In this document: positions 53,695 to 62,752 of the stretch, piece after piece | How positions within the stretch are numbered: position 1 is the first letter of the stretch | Layout: every line of letters starts with the position of its first letter | Source: Smithella sp. PtaU1.Bin162 | GTDB taxonomy: Bacteria > Desulfobacterota > Syntrophia > Syntrophales > Smithellaceae | DNA: 64,000 bases | Direction of reading: 5' to 3' | NCBI GenBank assembly: GCA_002068015.1 | Contig: MVRV01000182.1 | Coordinates: 50,415-114,414, forward strand | Notes under the pieces: generated by a model | Databases searched by the model: none | What the model saw: the letters and a program-made list of their open reading frames with translations, nothing else | What the model was told of the DNA's origin: nothing | Translations under genes and position numbers: made by a program

Positions 53695-54783
53695 TTAAAT
53701 AATTCCGGGAATTGAGGTTGTAAATATGCGTTCCTGATCGGTTGTCACCGAAATTACCCCGCGCTTTTGCTTAGCTGGTGTTCTTACCTTAATAACAGCC
53801 TGCGGGTAAAGCTTTTTTATTGAGCTGATGTTGTTGTTCTTTAAGCCGTGGAAACTGGAAACATCCTGCCTGTTCAGTAGAAAAATGATCTCTTTTGTAT
53901 CAGGAGGCGTTTTTCTCAGCAGTTTCAGCGTCTTTTCATAAAATATTGACGAAAGAACGAGACTGCCAAAAGCAGGGTGTAACGGTCCGGCCAAAACAGC
54001 ATTATCATTATTCATTTCCTTTGTCCAATGCAGACCGGTTCGAATAACCCGAATCCCTGCGGCAGATAGCTTTTCATGGGCGAGCCCACAAAGGCTTACA
54101 GCTTCACCCAGTTCCAGAGGCCGATAGTTTCCCCGTTCGAATTCAGAAGCCAGAGTCGTGCCGCTGAAAACGACCACAGGATGAATGCGTGCCATATCCG
54201 GCTGAAGCTCAATTGTTTTTTCCAGAGAATAGACAAATCCTTCTTTAGTATCGTGAGGGAGGCCCGCCATTAGATGAAGGCCCGTTTGAAAATTTTCTTT
54301 TTTTAAAAGACGGATGGCCGCTATCGTTTCGGCGGCATTGTGGCCTCTTTGTGCGAATAGTAAAACATCATCAACAAAAGACTGTGCGCCTATTTCTACA
54401 GTTGTGACATTGTACTGCCGAAGAAAAGCCAGAATGCCGGGGCTGATGTAATCGGGCCTGGTTGATACTCTTATCGAATTAACAATTCCCGCCCGGATAT
54501 AAGATTGCGCCCAGGAAAGGAGATTTTCCTGGCGGCTTTCGTCCATTCCCGTAAAACTGCCTCCATAAAAGGCAATTTCCACCCTCCTCGTTTTATCCTT
54601 ATTCCAGTTGAGATAAGAGTTGACTTCTGTTTCCAGATAGCTTCTGTCTATTTCCCGGGGGTGATTCCCGGCTGTAATCTTTTGGTTGCAAAAAATACAA
54701 CGATGCGGGCAGCCGCTGTTCACAATGAATATTGGTATTATCAGGGATTTGCCGGCATTTTTTGTTGAATGGTTATTACTCAT
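53695..54783 (-). CDS. Elp3-like radical SAM protein
   Basis: This 362-residue radical SAM protein has the cluster motif NSGCPHRCIFCNQK near residue 24 (Cx3Cx2C), then VEIAFYGGSFTGM, the loop STRPDYISPGILAFLRQY and VEIGAQSFVDDVL, all typical of Elp3/YhcC-type enzymes. The C-terminal acetyltransferase domain of true Elp3 is absent. Its substrate is unknown; tRNA is a reasonable guess from the family and from the neighbouring RNA genes. Its start overlaps the rnc stop by eight bases, so it is translationally coupled into the block. Confidence 0.85.
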   Translation of the reverse strand: MSNNHSTKNAGKSLIIPIFIVNSGCPHRCIFCNQKITAGNHPREIDRSYLETEVNSYLNWNKDKTRRVEIAFYGGSFTGMDESRQENLLSWAQSYIRAGIVNSIRVSTRPDYISPGILAFLRQYNVTTVEIGAQSFVDDVLLFAQRGHNAAETIAAIRLLKKENFQTGLHLMAGLPHDTKEGFVYSLEKTIELQPDMARIHPVVVFSGTTLASEFERGNYRPLELGEAVSLCGLAHEKLSAAGIRVIRTGLHWTKEMNNDNAVLAGPLHPAFGSLVLSSIFYEKTLKLLRKTPPDTKEIIFLLNRQDVSSFHGLKNNNISSIKKLYPQAVIKVRTPAKQKRGVISVTTDQERIFTTSIPGII

Positions 54784-55498
54784 GGTGCAGTTCTTCCCAG
54801 GCCTTTTGTGCTGCCTGCTTTTCTGCTTCTTTTTTACTCCTGCCGTATCCGAGCTGCATCATTTTATCGGCGACGGTCAGCTGAACTTCGAATGTTTTGG
54901 CATGGTCAGGACCGCAGGAATTAATGATTTTGTAAACAGGGGCAGTCTTAAATTTTTTCTGACAAAACTCCTGCAGAGCTGTTTTATAGTCAAAGTATTG
55001 GGAGTGAATGCTATCGTCGCTCAAAAGATGCCCGATTAATTTTTTTAAAAACGATTTTGTTTTGGTAAAACCGGAGTCCAGATATATTGCGGCGATTACT
55101 GCTTCCAGTGCATTGGCCATAAGTGATTCTTTCAAACGACCTCCGGAGCTTTCTTCTCCTTTTCCCAAAAGGAGACAGTTGCCTATTTCCAGTTTACAGG
55201 CCAGCTCAGCCAGAGGTTTTTCATTGACAATAGCGGCACGAACTTTGGAAAGAACTCCTTCGGAAAAATCAGGGTATTTTTTGATCAACAGGTCACTGAC
55301 GCAAGCTCCCAGAACGGCATCACCCAGAAATTCGTATCTCTCGTTGTCAATAACGGGAAGTTGCGGATTTTCATTTACATAAGATCGGTGGGTGAGAGCG
55401 GTTTCCAGTAAAATTATATTACGAAAACTATAGGAAAGCCTCTTTTCCAATTCGGAAAGAATTTCCCGTCTTTTTTTATCAGGTAATGATTTTTCCAT
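54776..55498 (-). CDS. rnc: Ribonuclease III
   Basis: This protein of about 240 residues has the RNase III signature NERYEFLGDAVLG near residue 45-57, with the catalytic Glu/Asp, and the second acidic motif LMANALEAVIAAIYLDSGF near 120. A double-stranded RNA-binding domain fills the C-terminus (DYKTALQEFCQKKFKTAPVYK, then GYGRSKKEAEKQAAQKAWEEL). It processes rRNA and dsRNA. ATG 55498 is preferred over 55513; both fall inside the end of mtaB, which overlaps by about 20 bases. The block order mtaB-rnc-radical SAM-era-der keeps the common rnc-era pairing with an insertion. Confidence 0.95.
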   Translation of the reverse strand: MEKSLPDKKRREILSELEKRLSYSFRNIILLETALTHRSYVNENPQLPVIDNERYEFLGDAVLGACVSDLLIKKYPDFSEGVLSKVRAAIVNEKPLAELACKLEIGNCLLLGKGEESSGGRLKESLMANALEAVIAAIYLDSGFTKTKSFLKKLIGHLLSDDSIHSQYFDYKTALQEFCQKKFKTAPVYKIINSCGPDHAKTFEVQLTVADKMMQLGYGRSKKEAEKQAAQKAWEELHHE

Positions 55499-56849
55499 AA
55501 AGCTTTCCAGCAATATATTTTTCCGTCCGGACAGTTACGATTTTATTGACCAGAGAGTCGGTATCCCCCGCGAGCAAAAACGGGAGATAGTTTTGGGAAA
55601 ATCCTTTCAGCAATCCTGTCTTTTTATCTTTTGTTTTTTCCACAATCACCTTGAGCGGTTTGCCTAAAAAACGCAAGGCGAAAATTTCCCGCTTCTTTAA
55701 ACTTAGATTTCTCAAAACAGCCGCCCGCTCTTTTTTCACAGATTCGGGTATTTGGGGTTGAAGCTTTTGAGCCGGTGTTCCCGGTCTTTCCGAATAAGGG
55801 AAAACGTGAAGATAGGCAACCGGTAAATCCGTGAGTAAATTTAAAGTGTTTTTAAACTGTTTTTCAGTTTCCGAAGGAAATCCCACCATGACATCGACGC
55901 CGATGGCAATATCGCTGACCGTGGAACATATTTTTTCAATAAGATTCCGGTAGAAATTAGCATCGTAATTTCTTTTCATTAATTGTAGAATCCTGTCATC
56001 GCCGCTTTGTAGAGGAATATGCATATGTGGGCATAGAAAATCGCTGTTGATGAAAATGTTCAGCAAATCATCCGTCACTTCCCGCGGCTCGATAGAACTC
56101 AGACGGATTCTTGTATCCCGCAGCCGTATGGATATTTCTTTTAAAATATGAGAAAGATCAATGGCGGGTTCGAGATCGTGCCCGTAAATACCCAGGTGGA
56201 TGCCGGTGAAGACGATTTCTTTGTAATTTCCCTCCTTAAATCTGGCTAAGGCGCTGAAAATATCCTGTGGCTGAAGGCTACGGCTCACACCACGGGCGAA
56301 GGGGACGATGCAATAGCTGCAAAAAGAGTTACATCCATCCTGAATTTTCAAAAAGGCCCGCGTACGGTCACGAAACACGACAACCGGCATATTACAGATT
56401 TTTTTCTGCCGGAAGATATCACCGGTAAAAATACTTGCAGTAGCGGTTCGGTCGTCTCTCAGGAGTTCGGTTATTTTATTTTTAAAATCGTTGCCGATGA
56501 CCATAGTCACTCCGTCGAGTGCGGCAATTTCACCGGGAGCAATTTGAGCATAGCATCCCGTAACCAGAATCTTAGCCGAGGGGTTGGTTCTATGAGCCCG
56601 GCGGATAAGTTGACGTGCCTGAAAATCGGAAAATGCCGTAACAGTACAGGTGTTAATGATATAAATGTCGGCAGTGGAATTGAATGGAACAAGTACGAAA
56701 TATTTCTGCAGGTCTTCCGCAAGTGCCGCCGATTCATATTGATTTACTTTGCAGCCGAGAGTTGTTATGCCAACCCTGCGGGCGGAGGAAGGGATGCCGG
56801 AGATTATTGCAAGTGATGTAGTTTCTTCGTTTGTTTTGCGCAAATTCAA
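55479..56849 (-). CDS. mtaB: tRNA N6-threonylcarbamoyladenosine methylthiotransferase MtaB
   Basis: This 456-residue methylthiotransferase installs the 2-methylthio group on t6A37 of tRNA. The N-terminal UPF0004 domain binds one cluster (TTLGCKVNQYES near residue 30, IINTCTVTAFSD near 65, VTGCYAQ near 99). The radical SAM core reads DGCNSFCSYCIVPFARG near 172. The short MtaB-type GCKVNQ wording, as opposed to MiaB, supports the assignment. A TRAM-like end follows (LKVIVEKTKDKKTGLLKGFSQNYLP). It uses two 4Fe-4S clusters, which links it to the SMS genes. Confidence 0.92.
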   Translation of the reverse strand: MNLRKTNEETTSLAIISGIPSSARRVGITTLGCKVNQYESAALAEDLQKYFVLVPFNSTADIYIINTCTVTAFSDFQARQLIRRAHRTNPSAKILVTGCYAQIAPGEIAALDGVTMVIGNDFKNKITELLRDDRTATASIFTGDIFRQKKICNMPVVVFRDRTRAFLKIQDGCNSFCSYCIVPFARGVSRSLQPQDIFSALARFKEGNYKEIVFTGIHLGIYGHDLEPAIDLSHILKEISIRLRDTRIRLSSIEPREVTDDLLNIFINSDFLCPHMHIPLQSGDDRILQLMKRNYDANFYRNLIEKICSTVSDIAIGVDVMVGFPSETEKQFKNTLNLLTDLPVAYLHVFPYSERPGTPAQKLQPQIPESVKKERAAVLRNLSLKKREIFALRFLGKPLKVIVEKTKDKKTGLLKGFSQNYLPFLLAGDTDSLVNKIVTVRTEKYIAGKLYGKIIT

Positions 56850-57114
56850 GCCCCGCTTTTATGTTTTGCTGCAAAATCTATTAGGTGGGGTTGCGTTTGT
56901 CAAGCATAATACCATATTTGACTTTCAGGTGCCCGGATCCGTCAGGGAGTGATGTGAGGAGAAGTATCATTAAGACATTGACCAGGCCGTCCATGAACTG
57001 TGCCGGTGCCGGGAAAGTCAGCCGGTCGATGATTGCGAACCGGTATTAAACAAAATATGGCTTTTATGAACATATTGAGGTAAATTACCCAAAAAAATTC
57101 AGGAGGTCTTTTCA

Positions 57115-57450
57115 ATGGATAAGATCATGGAATATTTATCGGCTCATCCGGCGATCCTGACAGCGATTATCATCTTTATTGTTATTGTAATTTTGTATTT
57201 TATTTTCAAACAGTTCGTCAAATTGGCATTAGTGCTGCTATTGATAGCGATTGCCGTCGGTGGTTATTACTATTTTCAGGATCCGAAAAAAATGAAAGGG
57301 AAAATTGATACGATAAAATCAGGTACCGAGACTGTTGTGAAGAAGAGCAAAGCATTTTACAAGGATTCCAAGGAACTGATCGGCAAAGCCAAGGAAGTAC
57401 CGGGAGACGTTAATAAATTATTAAAAGGTGCAGAAGAGGCGAAGAAATAA
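57115..57450 (+). CDS. Small membrane protein with helical cytoplasmic tail
   Basis: This 111-residue protein has two closely spaced hydrophobic segments (about residues 13-34 and 36-56; TAIIIFIVIVILYFIF and LALVLLLIAIAVGGYYYF) and an amphipathic, Lys-rich tail (DTIKSGTETVVKKSKAFYKDSKELIGKAKEVPG). No family is recognised. The strong aggagg ribosome site before the ATG supports expression. The tail looks like those of membrane-stress or phasin-like proteins but is too short to classify. It stands alone between mtaB and DUF1846. Confidence 0.7.
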   Translation: MDKIMEYLSAHPAILTAIIIFIVIVILYFIFKQFVKLALVLLLIAIAVGGYYYFQDPKKMKGKIDTIKSGTETVVKKSKAFYKDSKELIGKAKEVPGDVNKLLKGAEEAKK

Positions 57451-57670
57451 AACCAGGTTTTTCAGATAATTAATCTCTTCTCCAATATGTCGAACCCAGC
57501 CAAGTTAATCAATCAGAAATTATTTTCTCTTATCCGTCTTCCGATAATTCCGGGTTTCCTGTTTTTACATGTACCGAAACCAAGTCGGGAAATTATAACA
57601 TATCGTATTGGTAAAGGAGTGGATGGCTTTATTCAATAAACCATTTCCATACCGGTCCGCAAGCAGTGGC

Positions 57671-59191
57671 TCAGGAAATAAACAAATTATTGGTGGAAAA
57701 ATTAGGGTCGCTTGTTAGATTTGCTCCCATGCGCCTTAGTCCTGCTTCATCTCCGGGTGTGGGAATGTGTGTCATGTGAATTTCACATTCCTGCAGTTCC
57801 TTCAGCTTTTCCAGTGCGAGTTCCGCCGCCGGGTTTGATGTGGAACTGATGCTGAGCGCAATCAATGCTTCTTCCAGATCGAGGCTGACATTTTTTTCAT
57901 CGAGTATTTCCGTTTTCAACTTACAAATCGAATCAGTAATATTAGGCGGCAGTAATTTTATTTTTTCCGGGATTCCTGCCAGGTGCTTTATTGCATGAAT
58001 GATTACGCTGGATGCGGCATGCATTAAAGGGGAGTTGCTGCCGGTTATAAGAGTGCCGTCCTTAAGTTCAATAGCCGCACCGCAATAGATACCTTCATTG
58101 CCTCTGTTGTTTTCCATAGCGCTTTTGGCTGCGTCCCGTGCCGGTTGAACAACTTTTCGATCTTCCGGCTTGAGATTAAAATCATTCATAAAAAGTTCCA
58201 CCCGCTGTACGGTTTCCCGGTCGGTAAATCCCATTGCATATTCACAGCGATAACGGAAATAACGACGAATAATTTCCTGTTTTGCCGCCTGTTTTGTAAT
58301 TTCGTCATTGATAATGGCAAATCCTGCACGGTTCACTCCCATATCCGTGGGTGATCGATAGAAGGATTCCTGAGAGGTGATTTTTTCCAGAATTCTTTTC
58401 AGAACCGGGAAGACTTCGACATCACGATTGTAATTAACCGATTTTTTGCCATAAGCCTCGAGATGGAAAGGATCTATCTGGTTAAAATCACGTATGTCGG
58501 CAGTTGCTGCTTCATAAGCGACGTTGACCGGGTGCTTCAGCGGAATGTTCCAGATGGGAAAAGTTTCAAATTTTGCATAGCCGGATTTGATGCCTCTTCT
58601 GTAATCGTGATACAATTGCGACAGACAGGTTGCCAGTTTTCCGCTTCCCGGGCCCGGTCCGGTAACTATGACAAGAGGTTTATCGGTTTCAATGTATTCG
58701 TTGATGCCGTATCCTTCGTCACTGACAATTAAGTCAACATTTGTCGGATATCCCTTGGTATAACGATGTGTAAATACCCGAATGTTTCTTCTTTCGAGCT
58801 TGTTTTTAAAAAGTATGGCGGAAGGCTGATTATCAAAGCGGGTGATTACAACACCCATAACATTGATATTCCATTTCCGCAAATCGTCGATTAATTTGAG
58901 GGCGTCAGAATCATAGGTTATGCCAAAATCAGCTCTTATTTTTTTTCTTTCTATATCTCCGGCATAAATGCAAAGTATAATATCCGCTCTGTCTTTCAGT
59001 TCTTTAATCAGCCTCATTTTTACGTTAGGGTCGTATCCTGGTAAAACCCTGGCAGCATGATAATCAAAAAGAAGTTTGCCGCCAAATTCCAGATAAAGCT
59101 TGTTATTAAAGCGCTGCACTCTTTCCAAGATTTCAGCAGTCTGTTCTTTTATATATTTTTCATTGTCGAATCCCTTTTCTCTAATGGTCAT
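57671..59191 (-). CDS. DUF1846 family protein
   Basis: This 506-residue protein matches the DUF1846 family from end to end: [25 protein letters not shown] at the start, [25 protein letters not shown] near 32, [27 protein letters not shown] near 173 and [26 protein letters not shown] near 208. [12 protein letters not shown] resembles a phosphate-binding loop. The family is best known in Firmicutes and anaerobes and has no established reaction; some relatives are annotated as ATP-dependent or nucleotide-binding. No operon partner is evident. Confidence 0.9.
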   Translation of the reverse strand: MTIREKGFDNEKYIKEQTAEILERVQRFNNKLYLEFGGKLLFDYHAARVLPGYDPNVKMRLIKELKDRADIILCIYAGDIERKKIRADFGITYDSDALKLIDDLRKWNINVMGVVITRFDNQPSAILFKNKLERRNIRVFTHRYTKGYPTNVDLIVSDEGYGINEYIETDKPLVIVTGPGPGSGKLATCLSQLYHDYRRGIKSGYAKFETFPIWNIPLKHPVNVAYEAATADIRDFNQIDPFHLEAYGKKSVNYNRDVEVFPVLKRILEKITSQESFYRSPTDMGVNRAGFAIINDEITKQAAKQEIIRRYFRYRCEYAMGFTDRETVQRVELFMNDFNLKPEDRKVVQPARDAAKSAMENNRGNEGIYCGAAIELKDGTLITGSNSPLMHAASSVIIHAIKHLAGIPEKIKLLPPNITDSICKLKTEILDEKNVSLDLEEALIALSISSTSNPAAELALEKLKELQECEIHMTHIPTPGDEAGLRRMGANLTSDPNFSTNNLFIS

Positions 59192-59401
59192 TGCTGTTGT
59201 GGATGCCTCCCGGAAGTTGAATTATTGAAACGGAACAAAATTGCGCTAAATAAACAACATTATTGTACAGTACTTATTAAAATTATCCTTAATCTGTCAA
59301 TCATGATTATTAAATCGAGCGGTTTTTTTAACATCAGCTGCGGCAGAATTAAGATTTAAAGGAGTTTCTACTGAAATATGACAAGAGATAATATTAAATA
59401 T

Positions 59402-59812
59402 TTAAAGCAGATTAATTTCCATAGCGCGGACGGGACAAGCGGATACGCAAATTTCGCAGCCATTGCATTTTTCGGGATCGAAGAGAACTTTCTGGGTTTG
59501 TTTTTCGAAGGATAAAGCTCCGGTAGGACAAAATGCGGTACAAGCGCCGCAATGAACGCATTTATCAATATTCTGACTGACGCTTTTGGATAAAGGCTCT
59601 ACTTGGAGCCCCATTTTTTTTAAAAAATTAATACCGTTATCAAAATTTTCTTTGAGCCCGTTTAATTCTAAAACAATAACACCTTCGCGGCGCGGAAATA
59701 TCCTTGCTTTAAGAATATTAAAAACAAGATCATATTGTTTAACAAGCTGACAGATTATCGGCTGTTGGACAATATCCGGTGTGTAGCGAATAACTATTTT
59801 TTTCGAATACAT
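59402..59812 (-). CDS. NIL-domain ferredoxin (two 4Fe-4S clusters)
   Basis: This 136-residue protein combines an N-terminal NIL domain (about residues 4-75; VIRYTPDIVQQPIICQLVKQYDLVFNILKARI, VIVLELNGLKENF), known from methionine-transporter ATPases as a ligand-sensing fold, with a C-terminal dicluster ferredoxin. The clusters are CVHCGACTAFCPTG and CNGCEICVSACPVRA, two complete CxxCxxCxxxCP motifs. NIL-ferredoxins are typical of methanogens and anaerobic Deltaproteobacteria and are thought to relate to sulfur or methionine metabolism. Role is inferred from the family. Confidence 0.9.
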   Translation of the reverse strand: MYSKKIVIRYTPDIVQQPIICQLVKQYDLVFNILKARIFPRREGVIVLELNGLKENFDNGINFLKKMGLQVEPLSKSVSQNIDKCVHCGACTAFCPTGALSFEKQTQKVLFDPEKCNGCEICVSACPVRAMEINLL

Positions 59813-60018
59813 AGCTGCTGTTCTCTAACCTCGTAAACTCGCGGCATGTTAAGGGATAGAAAAAATATTGTCAAGGCAATTTATGTTCAGCTCTGATTAT
59901 CCGGAAGTTTTCCATGCTTTTCACAGCGAGTAGCTTTGCAAAACAATTTTTCTCTTTATTAATTCGTATTGCGGAGAAATAATAGAGGTAAGTGCCGGGG
60001 CAAAAGAAAGGGAAGGCT
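59813..60018. other. Intergenic region between NIL-ferredoxin and PhaR
   Basis: This AT-rich stretch holds the promoter zone for the ferredoxin gene on the minus strand and the 3' end of phaR. I see no gene or strong repeat. Confidence 0.3.
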
Positions 60019-60501
60019 TCATTTTTGTTTTTCTTTATCGTGTTTTACTTTCAGATTATTTTCGTTTCCGGAAAAAACTTCGAAAAGAGATTTAAAAGGT
60101 GAAAGACTTGTTAATGTCTGGGGATTAGCGGGATTATAGTTTGTGCTTAAATCAAGCCATTTCTTGTATTGATCATCGGCAAGGCCGCGAAATAAAAGAT
60201 AATTTTTGATAGTATATTCAAGATATTTTTCAAAAAATTCGGATAAGACGTTTTCGCCATATTGAATAATCAAATATAATAATGGATTCGGTAGAAGGTA
60301 ATGCTTTTTACGGGCTGCCTCTAAAACAATTTGTGTCAGGATTGCTGCTGTAACGTCTTCGCCGGTTTTCGCATCAACCACAGTTATCTGTCTTCCTTCT
60401 CGTATAATGTTGGTTACGTAGTCAAGGGTTACATATATGCTTTTTTCTGTGTCATAAAGACGTCGATTTGTGTATTTTTTTAGTAATAATTTTTTATCCA
60501 T
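60019..60501 (-). CDS. phaR: PHA synthesis repressor PhaR
   Basis: This protein of about 160 residues carries the PHB/PHA-accumulation DNA-binding domain: LLKKYTNRRLYDTEKSIYVTLDYVTNIIREGRQITVVDAKTGEDVT, then the PHB-accumulation regulatory domain ILTQIVLEAARKKHYLLPNPLLYLIIQYGENVLSEFFEKYLEY. ATG 60501 has a ggagag ribosome site; the frame upstream to 60552 is not conserved. PhaR represses phasin synthesis when free and releases it when bound to PHA granules or oligomers. It is divergent from the phasin genes, whose promoter has a TGC-N3-GCAA site that fits the PhbF/PhaR consensus. Confidence 0.93.
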   Translation of the reverse strand: MDKKLLLKKYTNRRLYDTEKSIYVTLDYVTNIIREGRQITVVDAKTGEDVTAAILTQIVLEAARKKHYLLPNPLLYLIIQYGENVLSEFFEKYLEYTIKNYLLFRGLADDQYKKWLDLSTNYNPANPQTLTSLSPFKSLFEVFSGNENNLKVKHDKEKQK

Positions 60502-60657
60502 TTTTCTCTCCGGAAATGATTTTATATCCATTTTATTTAAATATTGCAACAAAAATATTTTTCAAAAAAATAAATACGGTAACATTATAATTTATAATTA
60601 TCCGTAAATATTAATTAAATGTATTTAAAAGGCAGTGCCATTATTTATTTATGTATT

Positions 60658-60707
60658 TATTGCAATGCAACAAATCAACTTGACATATTGATAAAAATAC
60701 TTATAAT
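60658..60707 (+). promoter_or_regulatory. Phasin operon promoter with PhaR-type operator
   Basis: TTGACA (60680-60685) and TATAAT (60702-60707) are 16 bases apart: a near-ideal promoter. Ten bases upstream of the -35 box is tgcaatgcaa (60661-60670), which matches TGC-N3-GCAA. The published PhbF consensus also wants TG two bases before TGC; here it reads ta, so one base is off. Autoregulation by PhaR is not obvious, since its own leader has only a half-site. Confidence 0.7.
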
Positions 60708-60872
60708 GAGAAATAAGAAATATAATCAAATTTAGTTTGACGGATATTTTAAAGAAATAAAAATAATGATGTAAATTTATTGGTTATAAGTTTTTCGGTT
60801 AGAAGGACTGAAAGATTAAAAAGAGCAGATGTTTATAATGAGGGGCTAATAGCAGGAAAGGAGGAGGTGAAA

Positions 60873-61343
60873 ATGAATTCAAAGGTGATCGCCAAACAAA
60901 TTATTAATTTTAATAAAGCTAATTTTGATAATACTTTTGATGCTATTACGGTATTGCAAAATCATTCGGAAAAAATGGTGGATCTTTTTTTGGAGCAGGC
61001 AACCCTTTTTCCTCCGGAAGGGAAAAAAGTTATTGCTGAATGGATGGAATCGTTCAGAAAAGGAAGAAAAGATTTTAAAGTGTCCGTAGATGATAATTTT
61101 AAGACGGTAGAAGATTTTTTCGTCAGTTCGGTAAATGCAATGGACTTTCCTGTTTGTAACTTTATGGAGAAGGCTAATGCTTATTCAGAAGACGCTCCTG
61201 CTGAAATTAAAAAAGAATCAGTTGCCAGGAGTGACAAAGCTTTAAATCAAACTGTCGTTAAAAAAGAAACGGGTAGCAAGGGCAAAACCGGTGTTGGAAC
61301 TATTAAGAAAGTGCGCAGGACGGCAAAGGCCGTTAAAAAATAA
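60873..61343 (+). CDS. Phasin-family protein with Lys-rich tail
   Basis: This 156-residue protein starts at ATG 60873 behind aggaggaggt. Residues 1-90 form the amphipathic helices typical of short phasins (IINFNKANFDNTFDAITVLQNHSEKMVDLFLEQA). The last 50 residues are Lys/Ala/Val-rich (KETGSKGKTGVGTIKKVRRTAKAVKK), a tail that could bind DNA or the granule surface. Phasins coat PHA granules and stop them fusing. The gene is the first behind the putative PhaR-regulated promoter and is followed by a shorter paralogue. The organism therefore probably stores PHA. Confidence 0.86.
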   Translation: MNSKVIAKQIINFNKANFDNTFDAITVLQNHSEKMVDLFLEQATLFPPEGKKVIAEWMESFRKGRKDFKVSVDDNFKTVEDFFVSSVNAMDFPVCNFMEKANAYSEDAPAEIKKESVARSDKALNQTVVKKETGSKGKTGVGTIKKVRRTAKAVKK

Positions 61344-61370
61344 AACCATTATTTATTACAGGAGGCGAAA

Positions 61371-61631
61371 ATGGAACCAAAACAAATCGTAAAGCAAATG
61401 ATAGATTTTAACAAAACGGCATTCGACAATTCTTTTGATGCAATGGCTGTATTACAGGATCAGTCGGAAAAAATGGTAAACACAATTCTTGAACAAAACA
61501 CTTTTATTCCGGAAGATGGTAAAAAAGCTATTTCCGATTGGATTAAAAGTTATAAAAAAGGCCGCGATGATTTTAAGACGGCTGCTGATGAAAGTTTCAA
61601 AAAGGTTGAATCATACTTTTCTGTTAAATAA
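61371..61631 (+). CDS. Short phasin-family protein, paralogue of the previous gene
   Basis: This 86-residue protein aligns with the first 86 residues of the upstream phasin (QMIDFNKTAFDNSFDAMAVLQDQSEKMVNTILEQ against QIINFNKANFDNTFDAITVLQNHSEKMVDLFLEQ) but lacks its Lys-rich tail. It starts 28 bases after that gene with aggagg, so a tandem duplication with tail loss or gain is likely. A hairpin that looks like a terminator follows the stop at 61646-61682. Granule coating is the expected role. Confidence 0.85.
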   Translation: MEPKQIVKQMIDFNKTAFDNSFDAMAVLQDQSEKMVNTILEQNTFIPEDGKKAISDWIKSYKKGRDDFKTAADESFKKVESYFSVK

Positions 61632-61645
61632 ACAATTGTATGCTG

Positions 61646-61682
61646 TAAATTTACCCACAGCATGTTGCTGTGGGTAAATTTA
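61646..61682 (+). terminator. Palindromic terminator-like hairpin after the phasin pair
   Basis: A perfect 17-bp stem (taaatttacccacagca with tgctgtgggtaaattta) closes a three-base loop. There is no long T-run beyond the stem itself, so it may attenuate rather than end transcription, or stabilise the phasin mRNA 3' end. Confidence 0.6.
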
Positions 61683-61781
61683 TTAGTTGCTCTCCGGCAA
61701 TTTTTCCCCCTCTCAAGTGTGGGGAAAGATGATTTTGGTGATTTATTAAAAAGAATAAAATATCATCAAAGGCTATGTATT

Positions 61782-62267
61782 ATGGATAAAAACATGTTCG
61801 AGTTTTGGGGACGAATGTTCTTGGATGCCATCCAAAATCAACAGCAAATGGGTAAATATTGGGGGCAGGATAGCGGTGATGCTGCCCGCGGTAATTTGTT
61901 TTTTAAAGAATTGGGATGGCCAATACCGGGCAAAGCAGCTCATGAAGATATTGTCGATTTAACTAAAAAATCAATTGATGCATATAAAGAATTTCTAAAA
62001 GTTTACTTAACGCTATTCAATGTTGTTTCTCAAAAAGAATACCATGATCTGATAGTGGAAAACGAGGACTTAAAAAAGAAAATCGCTGAGCAGGAAAAAA
62101 TAATCAATACCTATAAAGAGCTGGCCGGTAATGATGCCTTTGATCAGGGACATGTTGTGGATAATTTGACACGAATTATGAAAAATCAAACGCAACAATT
62201 TCAGGAATTAATGAAGCAGGTAAACCAATATTACAAAAAGGAAACACCGCCGGCTAAAAAGAAATAA
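61782..62267 (+). CDS. PhaE-like coiled-coil PHA granule protein
   Basis: This 161-residue protein is largely helical, with a predicted coiled coil (LIVENEDLKKKIAEQEKIINTYKELAG) and the N-terminal MFEFWGRMFLDAIQNQQQMGKYWGQDSG, which resembles PhaE/phasin helices. It lacks the length of full PhaE, the class III PHA synthase partner. I place the start at ATG 61782; the open frame upstream to 61662 includes the terminator-like hairpin. Its position between the phasins and PhaJ supports a granule or synthase-partner role. Confidence in the exact family is modest. Confidence 0.65.
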   Translation: MDKNMFEFWGRMFLDAIQNQQQMGKYWGQDSGDAARGNLFFKELGWPIPGKAAHEDIVDLTKKSIDAYKEFLKVYLTLFNVVSQKEYHDLIVENEDLKKKIAEQEKIINTYKELAGNDAFDQGHVVDNLTRIMKNQTQQFQELMKQVNQYYKKETPPAKKK

Positions 62268-62269
62268 AA

Positions 62270-62298
62270 AAACCGTCAATAACTGAATTGACGGTTTT
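62270..62298. terminator. Bidirectional terminator between PhaE-like and phaJ
   Basis: An 11-bp stem (aaaccgtcaat/attgacggttt) with a six-base loop has an A-run before and a T-run after, so it can end the plus-strand PhaE-like transcript and the minus-strand phaJ transcript. Confidence 0.82.
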
Positions 62299-62304
62299 CT
62301 TTGG

Positions 62305-62736
62305 TCATTTTTTGGGAGCCTTGGGCGGACTCACCACAGCTTCACCAGTGAGCACCACAACGCCATCCTGATTTATACAAGATGTTTTCAGTCTTATTCG
62401 GTTTTTCTCGGTAATTAATTCTATAACTTCCACACGTCCGGTAATAGTGTCGCCGATACGCACCGGAGCCAGAAAGCTTAATTCCTGCTTTAAATAAATA
62501 GTACCCGGTCCCGGCAACTGATTGGCGAGAATCGCCGAAATAAATCCCGCCGTCAGCATGCCATGTGCTATTCGTGTCTTGAAAAAAGTATTTTTAGCAT
62601 AAGCTTCATTAACATGGGCAGGGTTAAAATCCCCGGTAATACCGGCATACAGGTATATATCGGTTTCCGTAACTGTTTTAGAAAACTCTGCCGCATCTCC
62701 AGTTTTTATCTGATCTATGCTTTTACCCGTAATCAT
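62305..62736 (-). CDS. phaJ: (R)-specific enoyl-CoA hydratase PhaJ (MaoC-like)
   Basis: This 143-residue hot-dog-fold protein has the hydratase-2 motif YAGITGDFNPAHVNEAYA near residue 31 (catalytic Asp and His) and RIAHGMLTAGFISAIL near 55. The length is that of PhaJ. It hydrates crotonyl-CoA-type substrates to (R)-3-hydroxyacyl-CoA, feeding fatty acid intermediates into PHA synthesis. It is the first of the minus-strand pair upstream of which the GAF gene lies only 17 bases away, and it is adjacent to the phasin block. Confidence 0.9.
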   Translation of the reverse strand: MITGKSIDQIKTGDAAEFSKTVTETDIYLYAGITGDFNPAHVNEAYAKNTFFKTRIAHGMLTAGFISAILANQLPGPGTIYLKQELSFLAPVRIGDTITGRVEVIELITEKNRIRLKTSCINQDGVVVLTGEAVVSPPKAPKK

Positions 62737-62752
62737 AAAAAGCCTCCTTAAA

